Source: Liolophura sinensis (lineage: Eukaryota > Mollusca > Polyplacophora > Chitonida > Chitonidae). Taken from it: 64,000 bases of DNA. The notes under the pieces are model-generated. The model had not been told where the DNA came from. It did not search any database and saw only the letters and a list, made by a program, of their open reading frames with translations. Numbering within the stretch: the first letter of the stretch is position 1; every line of letters begins with the position of its first letter. Both the position numbers and the translations under genes were made by a program. This document shows, piece after piece, positions 43,795 to 56,206 of the stretch. The DNA is taken from NCBI RefSeq assembly GCF_032854445.1, contig NW_027017983.1, positions 1 to 64,000 on the forward strand, written 5' to 3'.

Positions 43795-44890
43795 AGGAAC
43801 TGTTATGAAACTTTAATGAAATAACACATCTGGTTCAATCATTCAATCCTGTTGCCCTGTGTCTTCAGGAAACTCACCTAAAGACTTCTGACAAAGATAA
43901 AAATTATTCACTTTATAACACTTATTGTGATGTAGTAGAGCGAGCTGCAGGCGGCTCTTCGTTATTCATAAATAACAATATTATCCACAGCCCTGTTGCT
44001 CTCCATACGGAGCTTCAGGCTGTGGCCGTTCGTGTTTCATTATCTGAAACAGTCACATTATTTTCGGTGTATATACCTCCGAACACTTCTTTGTCAGCTT
44101 TTCAGTTACATAGTCTAAAAGAACAATTACCTAAACCGTTTATAATACTGGGACATTTTAATGACCATCACCCCCTTGGGGGCAGTAATAACATAAGTAA
44201 TAAGGGCAAGATAGTAGAAGACTTCTTATCTAAGGAGGAACTGTGTTATTTCAATGATGATTCCAATATCTATTTACATCCGGGTAATAGCGCTTATTCT
44301 GCTATCGATCTCACTATAACAGATCCATCACTTCTCCTTGAATTTTCTTAGAACGTGCATGACGATTTCTGTGATACTGACCATTTTCCTATTATTCTAG
44401 AGCATATCACTAGTAAATCTTTAAAACTTGTAGCTTGTTGAAAATTCGATAACGCAGATTGGATTGCATTTGAGATGTTCTACGAGGCTGATATCACTCC
44501 TGAGACTCTCAATGCAGCAGATGATCCTATATTAAAAATTTACTGAGATTGTTTTACGAGCTGCCGATAAAACTATACTTAAGACCTGGACAAATCCAAA
44601 GGTAACCCCTGTAACAACAGTGACTGTCGTAAAGCCATGAAGGACCGGAAAAAAGGCTAAACGCAGATTTAAGCATTGTCCTGCTGACACTAATTAAAAC
44701 CAGGTTTGTAATTTTAGAGCTAAAGCTCGTCGATTACTCAAGTCCAAGAGGCAATCTTGTTGGCGTTACTTTGTTTCAGACATTACGTCAGAAACACCAA
44801 TGCGTAAGGTCTGGAACTTAAGGGCAAAAACAATAAAGCCAAAGTTCAGCTTTTGAGAGATGGAGATGATATATTAATTTTTCCACCTCA
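43795..44890 (+). mobile_element. LINE ORF2 endonuclease and linker fragment 2
   Basis: This repeats the preceding segment from CTTCAGGAAACTCACCTAAA onward and extends further: AVRVSLSETVTLFSVYIPPN, PFIILGHFNDHHPLGG (Asp of GDFN changed to His), SAYSAIDLTITDPSLLLEFS, then the linker. It is a second tandem copy. Confidence 0.7.
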
Positions 44891-44936
44891 TATTGTAAAG
44901 AAATTTGCATAAACCAGAAGGAGAAAATTAAATTGC

Positions 44937-45420
44937 CCAGTAATAACATAAGTAATAACGGCAAGATAGCAGAAGACTTCTAATAAAGGATGAATTGTGT
45001 TATTTCAATGATGGTTCCAATACCTAGTTACATCCGGGTAATGGTGCTTATTCTGCTATGGGTCTCCCTACTACAGATCCATCACTTCTTGATTTTTCTT
45101 GGAAGATGCATGACGATCTTTGTGGTAGTGACCATTTTCCTATAACCCTAGAGCATATTACTTCTAATTCCTTTTAAACATATAGCTCGGTGAAAGTTCG
45201 ATATCGAAGACTGGATAGCATTTGACATGTTTTTTGAGGCTGATGTCTCTCCAGAGACTCTCAATGCAGCAGACGATCCTATTTTAAAATTTAATGAGCG
45301 TGTTTTACGAACTGGTGATAAAACTATACTTAAGACCTCGACAAATTCAACATCCAAAAGTAAAACATAAAAAAAATCACATAGAAATGCTCTTATCATT
45401 CTGCAAAGTATTGCTGACAC
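44937..45420 (+). mobile_element. LINE ORF2 fragment 3
   Basis: AGTAATAACATAAGTAATAA at 44,940 matches 44,187 of the preceding copy, and the following 480 bp repeat the endonuclease end and linker (GCTTATTCTGCTATG...; AATGCAGCAGACGATCC). It is the third partial copy in a row, same orientation. Confidence 0.7.
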
Positions 45421-45423
45421 CTA

Positions 45424-46160
45424 ATTATCCGGATTACAAATTTTTATATATTACGATAGGTCAAAGGATTGTTGCGGCTGCGGCTGTCTTAGAACAGTGC
45501 GTCATTGCTCTTCCTCTTTCACCTTCATTTTCTATCTTCTCTGCAGAAGCCAGGGTTATACTTCTGGCCTTATTATACGTTTCCAGAAGGCAGTGATATA
45601 CAGTGCCTCGCTGTCTTGCCTTTGGCATTTCAGAATACTAAATTTTAAAATCCAATTATTCTTGAGATTTTAGCCAAACAGAGAAAACTAATTAAAACAT
45701 GAAAAGATTTTATTTTCTGTTGGATATCAAGTCATATTGGTATCCATGGAAACACAGTCGTAGACGGATAAACTAATAGCGTTCTCTGGTTGATCAAAAT
45801 TGGACTATGGGTCCATGATTTACGGTTCCGCAAGCAAATATTAAACTGTTGGATCCGGTCCATCACCAAGGTTTGAGGCTCAGCCTTGGTACTTTTACAA
45901 TCTCACCAATAGAAATTTTACACGTTGAGGCTAACGAGCTTAAAGCTCGGTCGGGAAACCCTGCCTATGACTGTGTTTTCAGTCTTTTTTTTTTGTTTTT
46001 TGTTTTGGTAGATTAATATAATAGCTGTCGTAGCAAAATCTCTTTTTTGGTGTTCGTGTTCGGGGCTATAATGTGGAAGCTGACATGAAGCTAGAGGATA
46101 TAGCTCCAGTATCATTTCCGGAGTCTCCTCCCTGACTTCTTCAACAACCTAAATTCCTAT
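45424..46160 (+). mobile_element. LINE RNase H piece joined to RT C-terminal piece
   Basis: DYKFLYITIGQRIVAAAAVL and SPSFSIFSAEARVILLALLY are the RNase H start of the LINE ORF2. From ~45,730 a piece of the RT C-terminus follows (CTATGGGTCCATGATTTACG, matching SIIYGSA of other copies), an order opposite to the intact element. Confidence 0.6.
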
Positions 46161-46225
46161 TTGATCTACGAGAACATAACAAATCCAACACAAACCCACT
46201 TATAATTCAGCAAATGTTTTCTGAA

Positions 46226-46450
46226 ATTAAGGCTAATTTACGGATTATAAAGTTATATACACTAATGGGTCAGAACAGTGGGTCTCTTCTCTTCGCCTTC
46301 CACCTTCATCTTCTAGCTTTTGTGCTGGGGCGTGGGCTATACTCCTGGCTTTCTCATGTGTCACGCCCACAGACCAGTGGTATGTAGTGACTCTCTCTCT
46401 CCTGCCTTTTGGCAATACAGACTAATAAATTGAAAAATCCATTAATTCTT
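46226..46450 (+). mobile_element. LINE RNase H fragment
   Basis: A second RNase H piece (ATACACTAATGGGTCAGAAC; TTCGCCTTCCACCTTCATCT) with a higher lesion load than the previous one. Confidence 0.55.
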
Positions 46451-46542
46451 GAAATAATAGTTAGAGTTATGTAGAAAACTAATTACGACTGGGAACACAG
46501 TAGTAGACATGGAGGCAAAAGGCTGCCCTTAGTAAATCCATA

Positions 46543-46737
46543 TCAAAATTTAAAATTCCGTATACTGATATTCGATCGAGCACTTTTAAATATATTCGTC
46601 ACCTTTGGCTGTGTGAATGAGTTTGCTGGATGAGCAAACTTTTTAGCATTAAGCCTTTTAGCATACTGAAGGCTGAGTTGAATACGACGGTTATATAAAG
46701 AAGGCTCATTAGTCTCCACGTCTACCATGTTCGGCAA
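46543..46737 (-). mobile_element. LINE RT C-terminal fragment, minus strand
   Basis: The minus strand reads VETNEPSLYNRRIQLSLQYA, matching 50,316-50,460 and 62,810-62,880. Confidence 0.6.
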
Positions 46738-46739
46738 AG

Positions 46740-47060
46740 ATTCTCTATAGAGTCAACTCTATATATGATTTATTTGACAGCATCGCTGGCGATGTTGTCA
46801 TAAACTATTTGAAGGTCATTGGCCTATATCATAAAATATAAATTTTAATTGTAAATATTTGTAGATAAAAAGGTATACTATTGTTTAGATATGCTGGTTT
46901 TCGAATTTTGTTTTTTTTTCTTATCTGATTTTAAAAAGGCCTGAACTTTTTGTTTAATTTTTGATGCTCTTACTATCATGTTGAAAACCTTAACCGTCTC
47001 GTGTTTTCACCTTGTTCTTTCCACGCTATTGCTGAAATATTGCCGATTGAGCGTTAAGCG
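46740..47060 (+). mobile_element. LINE 3' tail, plus strand
   Basis: GACAGCATCGCTGGCGATGT, CCTTAACCGTCTCGTGTTTT and AATCATTCATTC are the 3' end of the LINE in plus orientation. Confidence 0.75.
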
Positions 47061-47064
47061 ATAA

Positions 47065-48180
47065 TCATTCATTCTCTGCGTGTAAACTTTCTATGGGTGA
47101 GGTTCTAAAAGCACAAAGGCTCATTCTCAAACCTTGGTGACGAACAGGATCCAACATTTTTATATACGACTTCCTTTCGGAACCGTAAATCATAGACCCA
47201 TAGTCCAATTTAAACCTCTGGAGAAAGCGATATAGACTGAGTAACACAGAGCGGTTGGCACCCCAATCGGTGCTAGACTCGAGCTGAATCTTGCGTTAAG
47301 GGTCAAGATAAAGTTTCTATGACAAAAATGCTTACGGACAGATTCAGACGTTGAAAATCTAAAATCGTTTCCAGTTGCCTATTTCTCGAGCATTTGACGT
47401 TTGATAGTATTAATGCTGAACAAAGTAAAGCACAGAATGCCGCCTTAGGACAAACCCATTTCCTGCTGACGAGAGTCAGAAAGGGTGGATTTTACCCGCA
47501 ACTTCAACTGACGATGAGATAAAAATTCTGGCATAAATATTGGTAAACGGCCTTCGTCCACGAGGTCTGTTTAAAAACCATATTTCCATATTTGCCATAA
47601 GCCTTTTCAAAGTCGAAAAACATCTATACCACATGTTCATTATTTATGAGACCTTCATGAACAAAGGTTTCAAATCTAACAAGGTGATCCATAGTAGATC
47701 TACCTCGTCGAAAACCGCATTGTATACCTAAAAGTAATTTGTTGGTTTTAAGAAACAAAACATGTCTGTAATTAATTATAGTCTTACAGATTCAGCTGGG
47801 AAGAGCTGTCACGTGGTACTTAGGCGGATCAGCATGAACCTTGCGCGGTAATACACGCCTTCCGCCATGATGTTGGAAAATTACCAGTTATACAAATATC
47901 ATTAACCAAGTCCAAGAGAATCTCCAGTGACAAAGATGGTAAATGATTCAGAAACTTATAATATACGTTATCAGATCACAAGCAGTATCGTGGTCCTTTT
48001 ATAATGCAGTTTTCAGTTCATCCATGTTAAAAGGACGATTATAATCTTCTACATTTTGAGAAGAAAAGGGCAATTTAATTTTCTCTTGGGTGTAATATGG
48101 AATTGTGAAGTATAATTCTGAGAAAAAGATTTCTTACAAAATGTTTCACCTAGTTTATTTGCAATATCATACTTGGGGGT
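47065..48180 (-). mobile_element. LINE RT fragment
   Basis: SIIYGS-like and PVRHQGLRMSLCAFRTSPIE sequence at 47,065-47,247 is the RT C-terminus; the part up to 48,180 matches the RT front half (AGTAGATCTACCTCGTCGAA, cf. 63,740). The 3' tail is absent. Confidence 0.7.
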
Positions 48181-48182
48181 TA

Positions 48183-48506
48183 ACGTCGTACTCAACAATT
48201 TTTTAGTCATACGACGACGAAGGGATCATTAGGGTGCATGTACGTGTAATGTGCCTCCTTGTTGCAGGACGGATTTCCATCGCTCTTTTATTTAGTGCTG
48301 CTTCACTGAGACGACTTACCGAAGGCAAGTAAGCTGCGCCGCCCGAGCCATTATACTGATACGGGTCAACCAGTTGTTTCACTATCCCCTTCATGCTGAA
48401 CGCCAAGCGAGGAAGTTACAACTTCCTCTTTTAAAGTCTTAGGTGTGACTCAATCAAGGATTGATCCTGGTTCTACCGGTCCCGAAACGGACGCTCTACC
48501 AACTGT
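48183..48506 (-). repeat. tRNA-derived SINE
   Basis: On the minus strand the head is CAGTTGGTAGAGCGTCCG (Pol III A box type) and CCAGGATCAATCC (B box type), then a conserved body (AACTTCCTCGCTTGGCGTTC; CTGGTTGACCCGTATCAGTA; GTCCTGCAACAAGGAGGCAC) and the tail TTGTTGAGTACGACGTTAA. I know this arrangement and tail from molluscan SINEs. It interrupts LINE sequence that continues on both sides (47,065-48,180 and 48,510-49,190). Confidence 0.75.
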
Positions 48507-48509
48507 TAT

Positions 48510-49190
48510 TTGCTATATCAGGTGGTGAAATTGACACATTATCTACATCTTACAAATCCTGAACCTTTGCTTTATTATTTTTGCCCTTAAGTTTCTGAAT
48601 CATGTTCCAGACCTAACGCATGTAAGGTGTTTTTGACGCAATGCCTGAAAGAAAATTTCGCCATGAAGATCGTCTCCTGTTTTTGAGTAATCGACGAGCC
48701 ATAGTTCTAAAAATACAAACCTGGTTCAAGTTATAGTCAGTAGGACATACATTACGGCCTTTTTACGGTTTTCAATGGCTTTGCGATAGTCGTTATCATA
48801 CCAGGGTTTACTATTGGATTTTGGATTTATCGAGGTCTTAGGGATCGTTCTATCGGCAGCTAGTAAAACAAGTTCATTAAATTTTAATATAGGATCATCT
48901 GCTGCATTGAGAGTCTCTGTAGTGATATCAGCCTCGCAGAACATTTCAAATGCGATCTAATCTGCGGTATCGAATTTTGCCACACGTTCCACAGAATTAG
49001 ATATGATATTTTTTAGGATAAGAGAGAAATGATCACTACAACAAAGATCATCATGCACTCTCCAAGAAAAATCAGGGAGAAGTGAGGGATCAGTGATAGT
49101 GATATCGATAGCAAAATAAGAGTTATTACCCGCATGTAAATAGGTATTACGGCCATCATTAAAATAACACAGTTCCTCATCAGATAAGAA
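48510..49190 (-). mobile_element. LINE ORF2 linker and endonuclease C-terminal part
   Basis: EELCYFNDGRNTYLHAGNNS and YFAIDITITDPSLLPDFSWR (49,210-49,080) and ADDPILKFNELVLLAADRTI (48,900-48,840) match the plus-strand copies at 44,230-44,560. Confidence 0.7.
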
Positions 49191-49191
49191 T

Positions 49192-51480
49192 GAACGATTA
49201 TGGCTTAACGCCACATCGGCAATATCTCAGGCATATCGTGGTGAGAACATGTTGAAAACACGAGGCCGTTCAGGTTTTCGATATGATAATGAAAACATCA
49301 AACATAAAACAAAAATGTTTAAACATGTTTAAAAACAAGTAAAAAAATCCGAAACAGTTAAATTCGGAAACCATTACATTTTTTAAAAATAGTATATTTA
49401 GAAAAAACTGTATATGTATCTTTATTTATATATATTAACATTAAAATTTAAATCTGATGATAAAGGCCAATGGCCATCAAATAAATCATATAGGGTTGAC
49501 TGTGTAGAATCTTTGCCGGACATAGCCAAATTCTACACAGTCAACCAAGATATGTTTCGGGAGCACTGCTCCCATCTAGGATGAAAGTGTGTGTGTGTGT
49601 TAGACGAGATTGCCCAATACGACACCTCGTTAAAACTACTTGGTCTCTACGAGACATTCGATAAGTATAAGAACTGTAGCCATTGACAGGATGTATAGCA
49701 TGCAGTTTATTATGGGCCTGCAAATCCCATTCACCCTGCCAAAGGCGACGAATATATTTAAGAATGTTTGATCTAAAGTCATTTTACGAGATTTTAACTT
49801 TTGATATGGATTTACCAATATGACTTGATATCCAACAAAATATAATATCTTTACCTCTTTTAATTAGTTTTGTATGTAAGGCCAAAATTTCAAGTATCAA
49901 TGGATTTATTAATTTATATACTGTATTACCAACAGGTAGGGGAGCGAGTCAGTGCATATTATCGTCTTTTGAGCATGTCCAGGAGAAACATAAGGCCAGT
50001 AGTATAGGCTATCACAGCCTATGACTTTGACAGCCGCAGTTGTAACCCTGTCCCCATCCTTTGACCCGTCAGTGTATATAAATTTATAATCCGAATATTT
50101 AGCCCTAATTTTAGCAAAACCTTGGTAAATTATAAGAGGATTTGTATATGACTTTTTTATGTTTTCGTAGAGTAAATATTAATTAGGGTTCTGGAAGTAG
50201 CCAGGGAGAAGACTTCGGAAAAGACACCGAAGCTATATCCTCCAGCTTCATGTTAGCTCCCACAATATGGTCCCGTTTATGAAGGCCAAACGGAGGGATC
50301 TTGTTAGGACATTTATTAAATTAATCTACATATGATGTATTGAAAACAGTCGTAGGCAAGGTTTGTTGGATGAGCATATTGAAGGCTGAGTTTTATACGT
50401 CGGTTATATAAAGAAGGCTCATTTGCCTCCACGTATAATCTTTCTACTGGTGAAGTTCTCAAAGCACCAAGGCTGAGCCTCAAACCTTGCTGATGGACCG
50501 GATCCAACATTTCAAGATAGGATTTCCTTGCGGAAGCGTAAATGATGGATCCATAGTCCAATTTAGACCTCACCAGAGAACGATATAAATTACGTAAAAC
50601 AGATCGGTCAGCACGCCAATCGATGCTAGACACGACCTAAATTATGTCAAGAGCCTTTGTACATTTAGCTTTGAGTATTTTAATGTGAGGCATAAAAGAT
50701 AATTTCTTATGTAATGTAACTCCTAAAAATTTATTTCCCCAACAATCTTCACTGGTTTTCGATAAAATTTAAGCTCGGGGTCTAGATGAAGTTTCAAAGT
50801 TTGTTACAAAGATGGATACCGACTGTTTTAGACGTTGAAAATCTAAAACCATTGGCAACTGCCCAGTTCTCGATTTTATTGAGACAAAGCTGCAGTCGCC
50901 GCTCGATGTTGTTGGTATTTTTAGCACGATACCATATCAGGAAATCATCTACATATAAAGAACCTTTTCTGCTAGATGTTAATGTTTAGGTAAGCTATTA
51001 CTTTGATGCTAAACTGTGTTGGCGAAAAAATACTGCCCTAGGGCACCCTTATCTCCTGCTCATGAGAGTCGGTAAGAGTGGGTAAGAGTGGTAAGAGTGG
51101 GCCCCACTCTTACCTTAAATTGACGATCAGATAAAAATTCGGATATAAATAGAGGTAAGCGACCCTTTAAACCCATATCAGAAACTCCATGTGGGGTCGC
51201 AGGCCTTTTCAAGATCGAAAAATATCGACACCACATGTTCAGTATTAATAAAACCATTCCGTTGGATAGTCTTACAGGGTAACTATTTGGATCTGTATAA
51301 TCCTTACCCCGTTTGGGGAAAGGGATAATACACGCCTCCGTCCATGGCGGTAGAAAATTAACAGCTATCCAAATATCATTAAGTAAGATAATCTTAAGCG
51401 GGTGAGTTGGTAAATGATTCTGAAGCCTAAATATTATCTGGGCCACACGCTGTATCGTGTGACTTTTTTTAAAGAAGTTT
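49192..51480 (-). mobile_element. LINE copy: tail, C-terminal segment, RNase H, RT
   Basis: The tail (49,192-49,540) is followed by RRDQVVLTRCRIGQSR (49,600), RNase H remnants (50,000-50,150), RT C-terminus (DWRADRSVLRNLYRSLVRSK, ~50,590) and RT body to ~51,446 (LKGRLPLFISEFLSDRQFKV, WTEACIIPFPKRGKDYTDPN). The 5' half is absent. Confidence 0.75.
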
Positions 51481-51884
51481 TACGCTTTTCAATTGAAAAA
51501 GGACGGAAGAACACTAAGCTGAAGGAGATATCTCCGGTGTCTTAAATCCTCTGATACGGCGATGGCGGGGGGGGGGGGGGCGCATATTTTTTTAATGCTG
51601 TGAAGCAGGATCTCGAGGTATTGTTACGTCAGGAATGGACTGTACCGTAATTTCTACACCGTCACAATATATCATTTTCTATTGTTAAATAAGGTCGTAC
51701 TGTGATGATGTGACGTCATCATAATGAGCTGGGAAATGAGCATTTGACGTCAATAACATGACGTCAAGATCTTGCGACCGGGCATTTGACAGGTGCGCAT
51801 TAAGTTTTATTTTATTCTCCAGGAAAAGCGGGAGGGAGGGGTAGGTCACTGCTCCCGAAGATGTTAAGGGCGATTCTTGGTACG
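51481..51884. other. Unassigned sequence with G-run
   Basis: This stretch has a run of 13 or more G near 51,567 and TGACGTCA-rich sequence (51,710-51,770), including TGTGACGTCATCATAATG and CAATAACATGACGTCAAG. I see no gene. Confidence 0.45.
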
Positions 51885-52120
51885 GCGTTAAACTGATTCT
51901 ACCTATCGAAAACGTGAACCGCCTCGTGTTTACAACTTGTTCTCGCCACGGTATGGCTGTAATATTGCCAATTTGGCGAAAAGCCATAATCATTCATTCA
52001 GTTTATACTGATCCTGGTTGACTGCGTAGAAACTGTGACTAGTATGAGCGAAGTCTACAGACGGCTCTGTATATTCGAATTATTTGACAGCTCTGCTGGC
52101 GATGCTGTCATAAACCACTG
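51885..52120 (+). mobile_element. LINE 3' tail, plus strand, two overlapping pieces
   Basis: CGCCTCGTGTTTACAACTTG with AATCATTCATTCAG is one tail; GACAGCTCTGCTGGCGATGC and GAAGGTCAATGGC after it are the start of another, out of order. Confidence 0.65.
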
Positions 52121-52681
52121 GAAGGTCAATGGCTTGTCAAAATATAGTGCTACCTCATATATCCAATTTATACACTGTTAAAACATGAAATATCAAAAAT
52201 ATTTCACTCCTTTGGCTCATTCGTTCATTCTTAAAGTTTAACAGTCGCTAAATTTATCATTTTTGTCTCTAAGGATAGGTATCTAAATTGAGTGTGACAT
52301 ACTTTTGAATAATTCATCTGCAGAAGAAAATGTTAAATGTCGTGCACATAGATGGTGCTAAAGCGGAGGTTACCACAATGAAGATGTCATTACCATGTAA
52401 GACAAGTAATAATTTAGTGCGAAGTCTGTAACTTGACCTAATGGGCAATAAAAGAATGGGTATGTGATGTAAAATATGACTGTCATGACCTGAAATTGAT
52501 ACTAATTTTCACTTTTTTTACTTCATGTTTAAAGTATGTACTCCTTTTTCGCTAGTTAGTCCATGGCAGCAGCTGTTCACCTAAATTTACTTTCCATGTA
52601 ATAAATGATTAATGTGTCCTCATCTTATCTATAGTAAAACATCTGTTATCTTTTCCAATCGAAATATGTATTTTGTCTTCT

Positions 52682-52688
52682 ATATAAA
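52682..52688 (+). promoter_or_regulatory. Possible TATA box of the secreted-protein gene
   Basis: ATATAAAGC lies 280 bp upstream of the ATG at 52,969. A TTTTTGCAG at 52,867-52,875 could be a splice acceptor in the 5' leader. No other promoter evidence is visible. Confidence 0.35.
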
Positions 52689-52968
52689 GCATGGTCTGTG
52701 AACAACCACACATCGACAAAATGAGTACGAAAATCATCCATTAAGACATGGTGGACTTGACCAGATCGGATTTGTCATGATTTTGAGCACACCTAAAATT
52801 TAATTTCCAAACGATAACCTTTGCAGATCCAGAAGAAATATGAACATCCCGTCAATGAATTAAATATTTTTGCAGAACAGATAAACCCTTTAAATTCCCG
52901 TCGCACCTGAACAGAATTAGTAAACTGCAAGTGAACTAGAACCCATCCTGATTTTTGTTTATAGAAAG

Positions 52969-55900
52969 ATGCTGTTTCTCGTGTCACTCCTCTTCACCGT
53001 GGCTAACCTACCCTTCTGTGAAGCAGCAAATGAGAAAACATGCGACGAAAATCTGAACGGTTGTGGACCCTTTGTAGATGAAGGTGGACTTCAAAACGCT
53101 TGTTGCTCTTGCAGGGAATGCTTAAGTGTTGATAGCATTATACCTGTGGATATTCACTGCGTGTAAGTAGAAACGTGGTTCTTTCTTACACACGGTGGTT
53201 GTGCTGGACATGATATCATTTCCAGATTGCGATCAAACCAGTCATTTCATTAATATTTACTTCATATATATAAGACTATTCCTTATCCGATGGCGCCCTG
53301 GTTTATGAGTGAGTGATTTAAAGTGCTTGATGTAATTCGGGCAGCACCGAAACCTCAAATATTAAGAAACTATTGTTATCATGTTAGAATGAACATATAA
53401 CAAAACGACGATTTACAATAATTATCTAGTAAAGTTTTACATGATTTTTGATTTACTCCAGAATTCAGTCTGAAAACAACTTATCAGCACAATGTTGCCC
53501 ATGTGAAACAGAAACATCGCTGTCTGGTGGGTCGACATGCACGGCGCCGCGCCTCGAGGAGTGTGCTGAACGAGGGGATCTAAGACGTGTCACGCGCCTG
53601 GTAAACAAAGCCGAGAGGATATCCAGACGAACAATTCGCAGATGTGGAACACCTGTGGTAAATGGATGAGATGTATTTAAACTATTAATGTGAATGGTAT
53701 TTTAAGCTGTACTCAGGAGTATTTCACTTATACCGACGGTAGCCAGCTTTGTGGTGGTAGGAAACTGGACAGAGCCTGGGAGAAACCCATACCATAGACA
53801 GGTTTCTGGCTCAACTTCCCACCTGACCTGTCTTGTACTCGCAGCTTGCGCATTGGTGAGATGCGCTTGAGTCATTTGTGGGCTACGAATCCCCGAGGTC
53901 CCTGTGTATTAAAAATGTAATTGTATATTAAAATTGACAAGACAACAGTCTGAGGAATTAAAGACCAGTGACGTCTAATAAATTGCAATTAACATCATTC
54001 CAATTTTTTACCTAAGTCTGTTTAAGCCATGCTGCTAAGAGACTTGTACATGCATCAATAATAGCAAATGACACAACAGGTAGAATAAAACCCTATCTGG
54101 GGGAAAATGACAAGAGACCATATTTCATCGGTTACGTGTGACCATTTGCAGAAGAATAAACTCACAAGTACATCCCCTGTATGTTTTCTGGTTTGAGGAA
54201 ATATAACCTGGGTTTATTGTGCACAAGTTGCGTAAAAGATAAGTAACGCAGATCCCTAGAGCTTTTGAAGATAGGTTGAGTGACTCCACTTGGGCCATTA
54301 TTTCGCCTAGATAGGTAGCCAGTAGGGTCCGGTTTGATCAACGCACTTGTCACTTTTTTCTCTATATTCTGTGATGTCGAAGTTATTGGAAACTCCCGTC
54401 ATAACCCGCCGCGACACTTGGAAAAAATTGGTGGATTGAGGCTGGCTCAGGGACTGCTCGGACGTTAACACTGGCAAAACTTTAGGAAAGTTTTTCAGCT
54501 CCACTAGTTAGAACAGCTCTATTAGAACAGCTCAAAGCCCTAGCATCGCGCATGCAAACTTGGCCTTGAAACGTACATAAATCAACCAACCACGAAACGT
54601 CAAATGTTTAACCAAGCAATAATGATGCCCTGTAAAAGTCAAAGAAAGGCGAACACTTCTACAGTAAGTATTCTTCAACGTCTAAACATAGTTTTCTCAA
54701 GTGATTTCGCTCTCCTTAAAAATTTATAAAGTAACTGCCTAGGTAATGAAGAATATCGCTGTCAGTGAAACACTGGCCACAGAATAATGTGGGTGAACGC
54801 TTTCCTAACGATGCGACCTAACCAGTCGGCTACCATTTTGTATCGCGTGGCACATCTCACAACTTTATCTGACCATCCTGCATACCCTAATGCTCATATT
54901 TGCACCATGCCACTAGATTATACAGAATGGCACTTGCACTATAACTTACGCATAGTCGCAAGAAAAACGTAAGACTTATTAACAAGATGTACTTATTGTG
55001 TTCTCTGAAGATTTGTTCAATTTCGAAATTGTTTTCGTAATTGTCGTTAATGAATACGTGATATCGATCTTTTTTTCAAATTCACTAGGCATACGACGCT
55101 ATAGAAATATCATACTATAAATCATCATGATATGCTAATTTATCAGTTATTGTAATTTCCATCAGAATTGTTGAAATTTATATGTATGTGTAACGGCGTG
55201 TTGGACAGTATTTCACTAAAACGACGGCTGCCAGCATTATGGTGCCCATAATGCCAGCAGAGCCACGATCATCCGCAGATTTCTCGCGTACGACCGGAAA
55301 GGACTCAAGCAAGAGTTGGACTAAAACAACCACATTAGTTGGAGAGAGTCACTTTCCTGTGCTAAATCGCTCACCACTACGCTACGCTAAATCGTACGAG
55401 ATAGGTTCAGTTTCTTCTTTTGAATTAACTTTTTGACCATAACTTATTTGTTCTTTGTAAGTGCCTGTTTGGTTTGGTGTGCGTGCGCACATTTTTTTTG
55501 TTTTTAAATAATGCATTCTGTAGCCATTAAACGTTTAGGGAGTTTTGTACTTCTGATCCGGAAATATTACAACTTTGCTGGGACTTGAAGTTTGATTTGC
55601 GCTTTTTTTGTGTTCGCCCCCACACCGCTTCTCTTCTTTATACCAGGTCTTTTATATAGTTTCCATTGCAGCTCTTGTAGAACGCTAAGTGCATCTTTGT
55701 TTTTCATTATCGCATATCATTTGTGGGCAAAAGCCAGTCTCCTGACCTCATCATATGTTTCAATTTGCAGAGGATAATTTTATCTATTACTGGCTTTTCT
55801 GTCTAATCCTTGAATTTTTTGCCTTTCACAAAGCCTAAAGAAAAGAGGTATACTCCTTATACCACTGCTGGATAGTTATTCAATATACAGTGCGTCATGT

Positions 55901-56206
55901 ATTCTGGCCCGTGTCCAGTAGTTGAGTATGTTTTAATTACCTGGCAAAATATACACATATAATAACAGGTAATTCCACAAGTTATGTGTGTAACCTTAGC
56001 ATGCTTTTCCTTGTATTGTAACTTACCTTTGTCACGTGATTTTTCATATAGTTAAATTTTGTCTGAAATTTACGTGGTTCATTCACTCAACCTTACAGAC
56101 TGACGATTGTGCTGGAAAACGGGTTCTCAGAAGATTGGAGTGCATTTATGACGAAATTCACTGTACTATTCAAGATATTAAAGAGGACTGTGAACGAGAT
56201 CATTGA
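52969..56206 (+). CDS. Secreted cysteine-rich protein, three exons, family unknown
   Basis: Exon 1 (52,969-53,162) starts MLFLVSLLFTVANLPFCEA, a clear signal peptide, and ends at a GTAAGT donor. Exon 2 (53,462-53,657) follows a TTTACTCCAG acceptor and ends at a GTAAAT donor. Exon 3 (56,099-56,206) follows TTACAG and ends at TGA. Phases fit (194 + 196 + 108 nt), giving 165 residues. The mature part has about 17 cysteines, including NACCSCREC and AQCCPCE clusters, and a helical charged C-terminal part (RRLECIYDEIHCTIQDIKED). It is the only gene here that looks like ordinary host DNA, flanked by repeats. I do not recognise the family; roles in secretion (mucus, shell, defence) are speculation. 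Exon 3 is joined by frame and cysteine pattern only. Confidence 0.65.
53706..53880 (+). repeat. Interspersed repeat D, in intron 2
   Basis: AGTATTTCACTTATACCGAC, GCCAGCTTTGTGGTGG and CAGAGCCTGGGAGAAACCCA are a repeat I recall from many molluscan genes. It shares its first ~50 bp with 55,196-55,310. Confidence 0.6.
55196..55310 (+). repeat. Interspersed repeat D, second copy
   Basis: AGTATTTCACTAAAACGACG, GCCAGCATTATGGTG and ACGATCATCCGCAG show the same family, with internal loss. Confidence 0.55.
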
